Part shown: positions 5,378 through 5,898 of the stretch, piece by piece
Layout of the letters: every line of letters starts with the position of its first letter
How positions within the stretch are numbered: position 1 is the first letter of the stretch
NCBI GenBank assembly: GCA_030145955.1
Contig: JASLCR010000052.1
Location: 1-5,898, forward strand
Reading direction: 5' to 3'
From: Candidatus Saccharimonadales bacterium
GTDB taxonomy: Bacteria; Patescibacteriota; Saccharimonadia; Saccharimonadales; Saccharimonadaceae
DNA length: 5,898 bases
The notes under the pieces: model-generated
Told to the model about the DNA's origin: nothing
The model's input: the letters and a program-made list of their open reading frames with translations, nothing else
Databases searched by the model: none
Translations under genes and position numbers: made by a program

Positions 5378-5898
5378 TTAACGACGAGCTTTTTTACGAT
5401 TTTGGCGGGCTGTCTTTTTCTTCTTGCGTGCCTGATTCTTGACACGATTCTGCTCCGAAGCACTCTTTACCTTCGTGATCGTGAAGTCATCGTCGCGATT
5501 AGCCTCACCAGAACCAAGCTCATTTACCCCTGCCTCAACCGCTTTTTCAGCAAGTCGAGTCAGCTCTGTCTCATGTTCTTCCTCTTCCATCGCCACAACA
5601 TCTGTCTTATGGACATGCATCACTGTGCGAAGCACTTCGTCACGAAGTGTTGCTTGCAGCCCGTCAAAGAGCTTCTGCGACTCCGAGCGATACTCTACGA
5701 GTGGGTCACGCTGACCAACACTGCGCCAATGGATACCATCGCGAAGATGCTGCATATTTTCAAGATGCTGCATCCAAAGTGTGTCAAGCACCTGCAGATA
5801 AACATCGCGCTCAACTTTACGCAAAATCTCGCCTTCGATTTCTTTTTCTTTCTTGGCGTACAGCTGTTCAACAGCCTTCTTTGCCATTTCAAAGCGCT
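5378..5898 (-). CDS. secA: SecA preprotein translocase ATPase, C-terminal 172 residues (5' end outside window)
   Basis: SecA is the motor ATPase that pushes preproteins through SecYEG. The frame is open to the right edge (Arg-Phe-Glu-Met-Ala-Lys-Lys) and ends with TAA at 5378-5380. The segment VYLQVLDTLWMQHLENMQHL, then RDGIHWRSVGQRDPLVEY and RSESQKLFDGL, is the helical scaffold region diagnostic of SecA. After it come an acidic run (EEEEHETEL), a flexible linker (GSGEANRDDD) and a strongly basic tail rich in Lys and Arg (KKKKTARQNRKKARR). The zinc-binding SEC-C motif (CxCxSGxxxxxCH) found at the end of many SecA proteins is absent. The nucleotide-binding domains lie outside the window. The next gene is the M16 peptidase, 44 bases downstream, with no terminator between, so read-through is likely. 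Confidence 0.95.
   Translation of the reverse strand, partial: RFEMAKKAVEQLYAKKEKEIEGEILRKVERDVYLQVLDTLWMQHLENMQHLRDGIHWRSVGQRDPLVEYRSESQKLFDGLQATLRDEVLRTVMHVHKTDVVAMEEEEHETELTRLAEKAVEAGVNELGSGEANRDDDFTITKVKSASEQNRVKNQARKKKKTARQNRKKARR

Noticed and set aside
1..5898. Defence system, prophage, CRISPR or mobile element
   Set aside because: All sequence is accounted for by six housekeeping-type genes with short gaps; no repeats, integrase, transposase or att-like sites are visible.

Overview
The window is a fully coding, single-strand stretch of a bacterial chromosome. Every gene runs on the minus strand, so transcription goes from high to low coordinates. In that order it holds the 3' end of secA (preprotein translocase ATPase), an M16-family zinc peptidase, a murD-type ligase, a PP-loop protein that I identify as MurL (UDP-MurNAc-L-Ala-L-Glu epimerase), prfB (release factor 2) and the 5' part of ftsE (cell-division ABC ATPase). 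The gaps are 44, 9, -4 (overlap), 3 and 32 bases, so no stretch over 300 bases lacks a gene. I see no mobile element, tRNA, rRNA, CRISPR array, repeat array or convincing terminator.

The best guess for the organism is a member of Patescibacteria/CPR, most likely Saccharibacteria (TM7). This is inference: it rests on compact overlapping genes, moderate GC, short versions of the proteins, a SecA without the zinc-binding tail, and the unusual MurD motifs. UGA is read as stop (murD ends in TGA, and an RF2 with the SPF and GGQ motifs is present). That argues against the CPR lineages that recode UGA as glycine.

The order secA, prfB, ftsE, ftsX is a known block in Gram-positive bacteria such as Bacillus subtilis. 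Here three genes (M16 peptidase, murD, murL) sit between secA and prfB.

The most interesting part is the murD-murL pair, whose reading frames overlap by four bases. MurL enzymes use ATP to epimerise the terminal L-Glu of UDP-MurNAc-L-Ala-L-Glu to D-Glu. The partner ligase (MurD2, known from Xanthomonas) adds L-Glu rather than D-Glu. The MurD here has lost the usual DSKATN motif of the D-Glu site and reads DSFSSA instead, which fits a ligase of changed specificity. The window therefore probably encodes a route to D-Glu in peptidoglycan that does not need glutamate racemase.

A second theme is gene starts. The three ATG-started genes (murD, prfB, ftsE) have no visible Shine-Dalgarno sequence, but each has a -10-like hexamer 6 to 10 bases before the ATG, as expected for leaderless or nearly leaderless transcripts. 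The two GTG-started genes (M16 peptidase, murL) have Shine-Dalgarno-like sequences.
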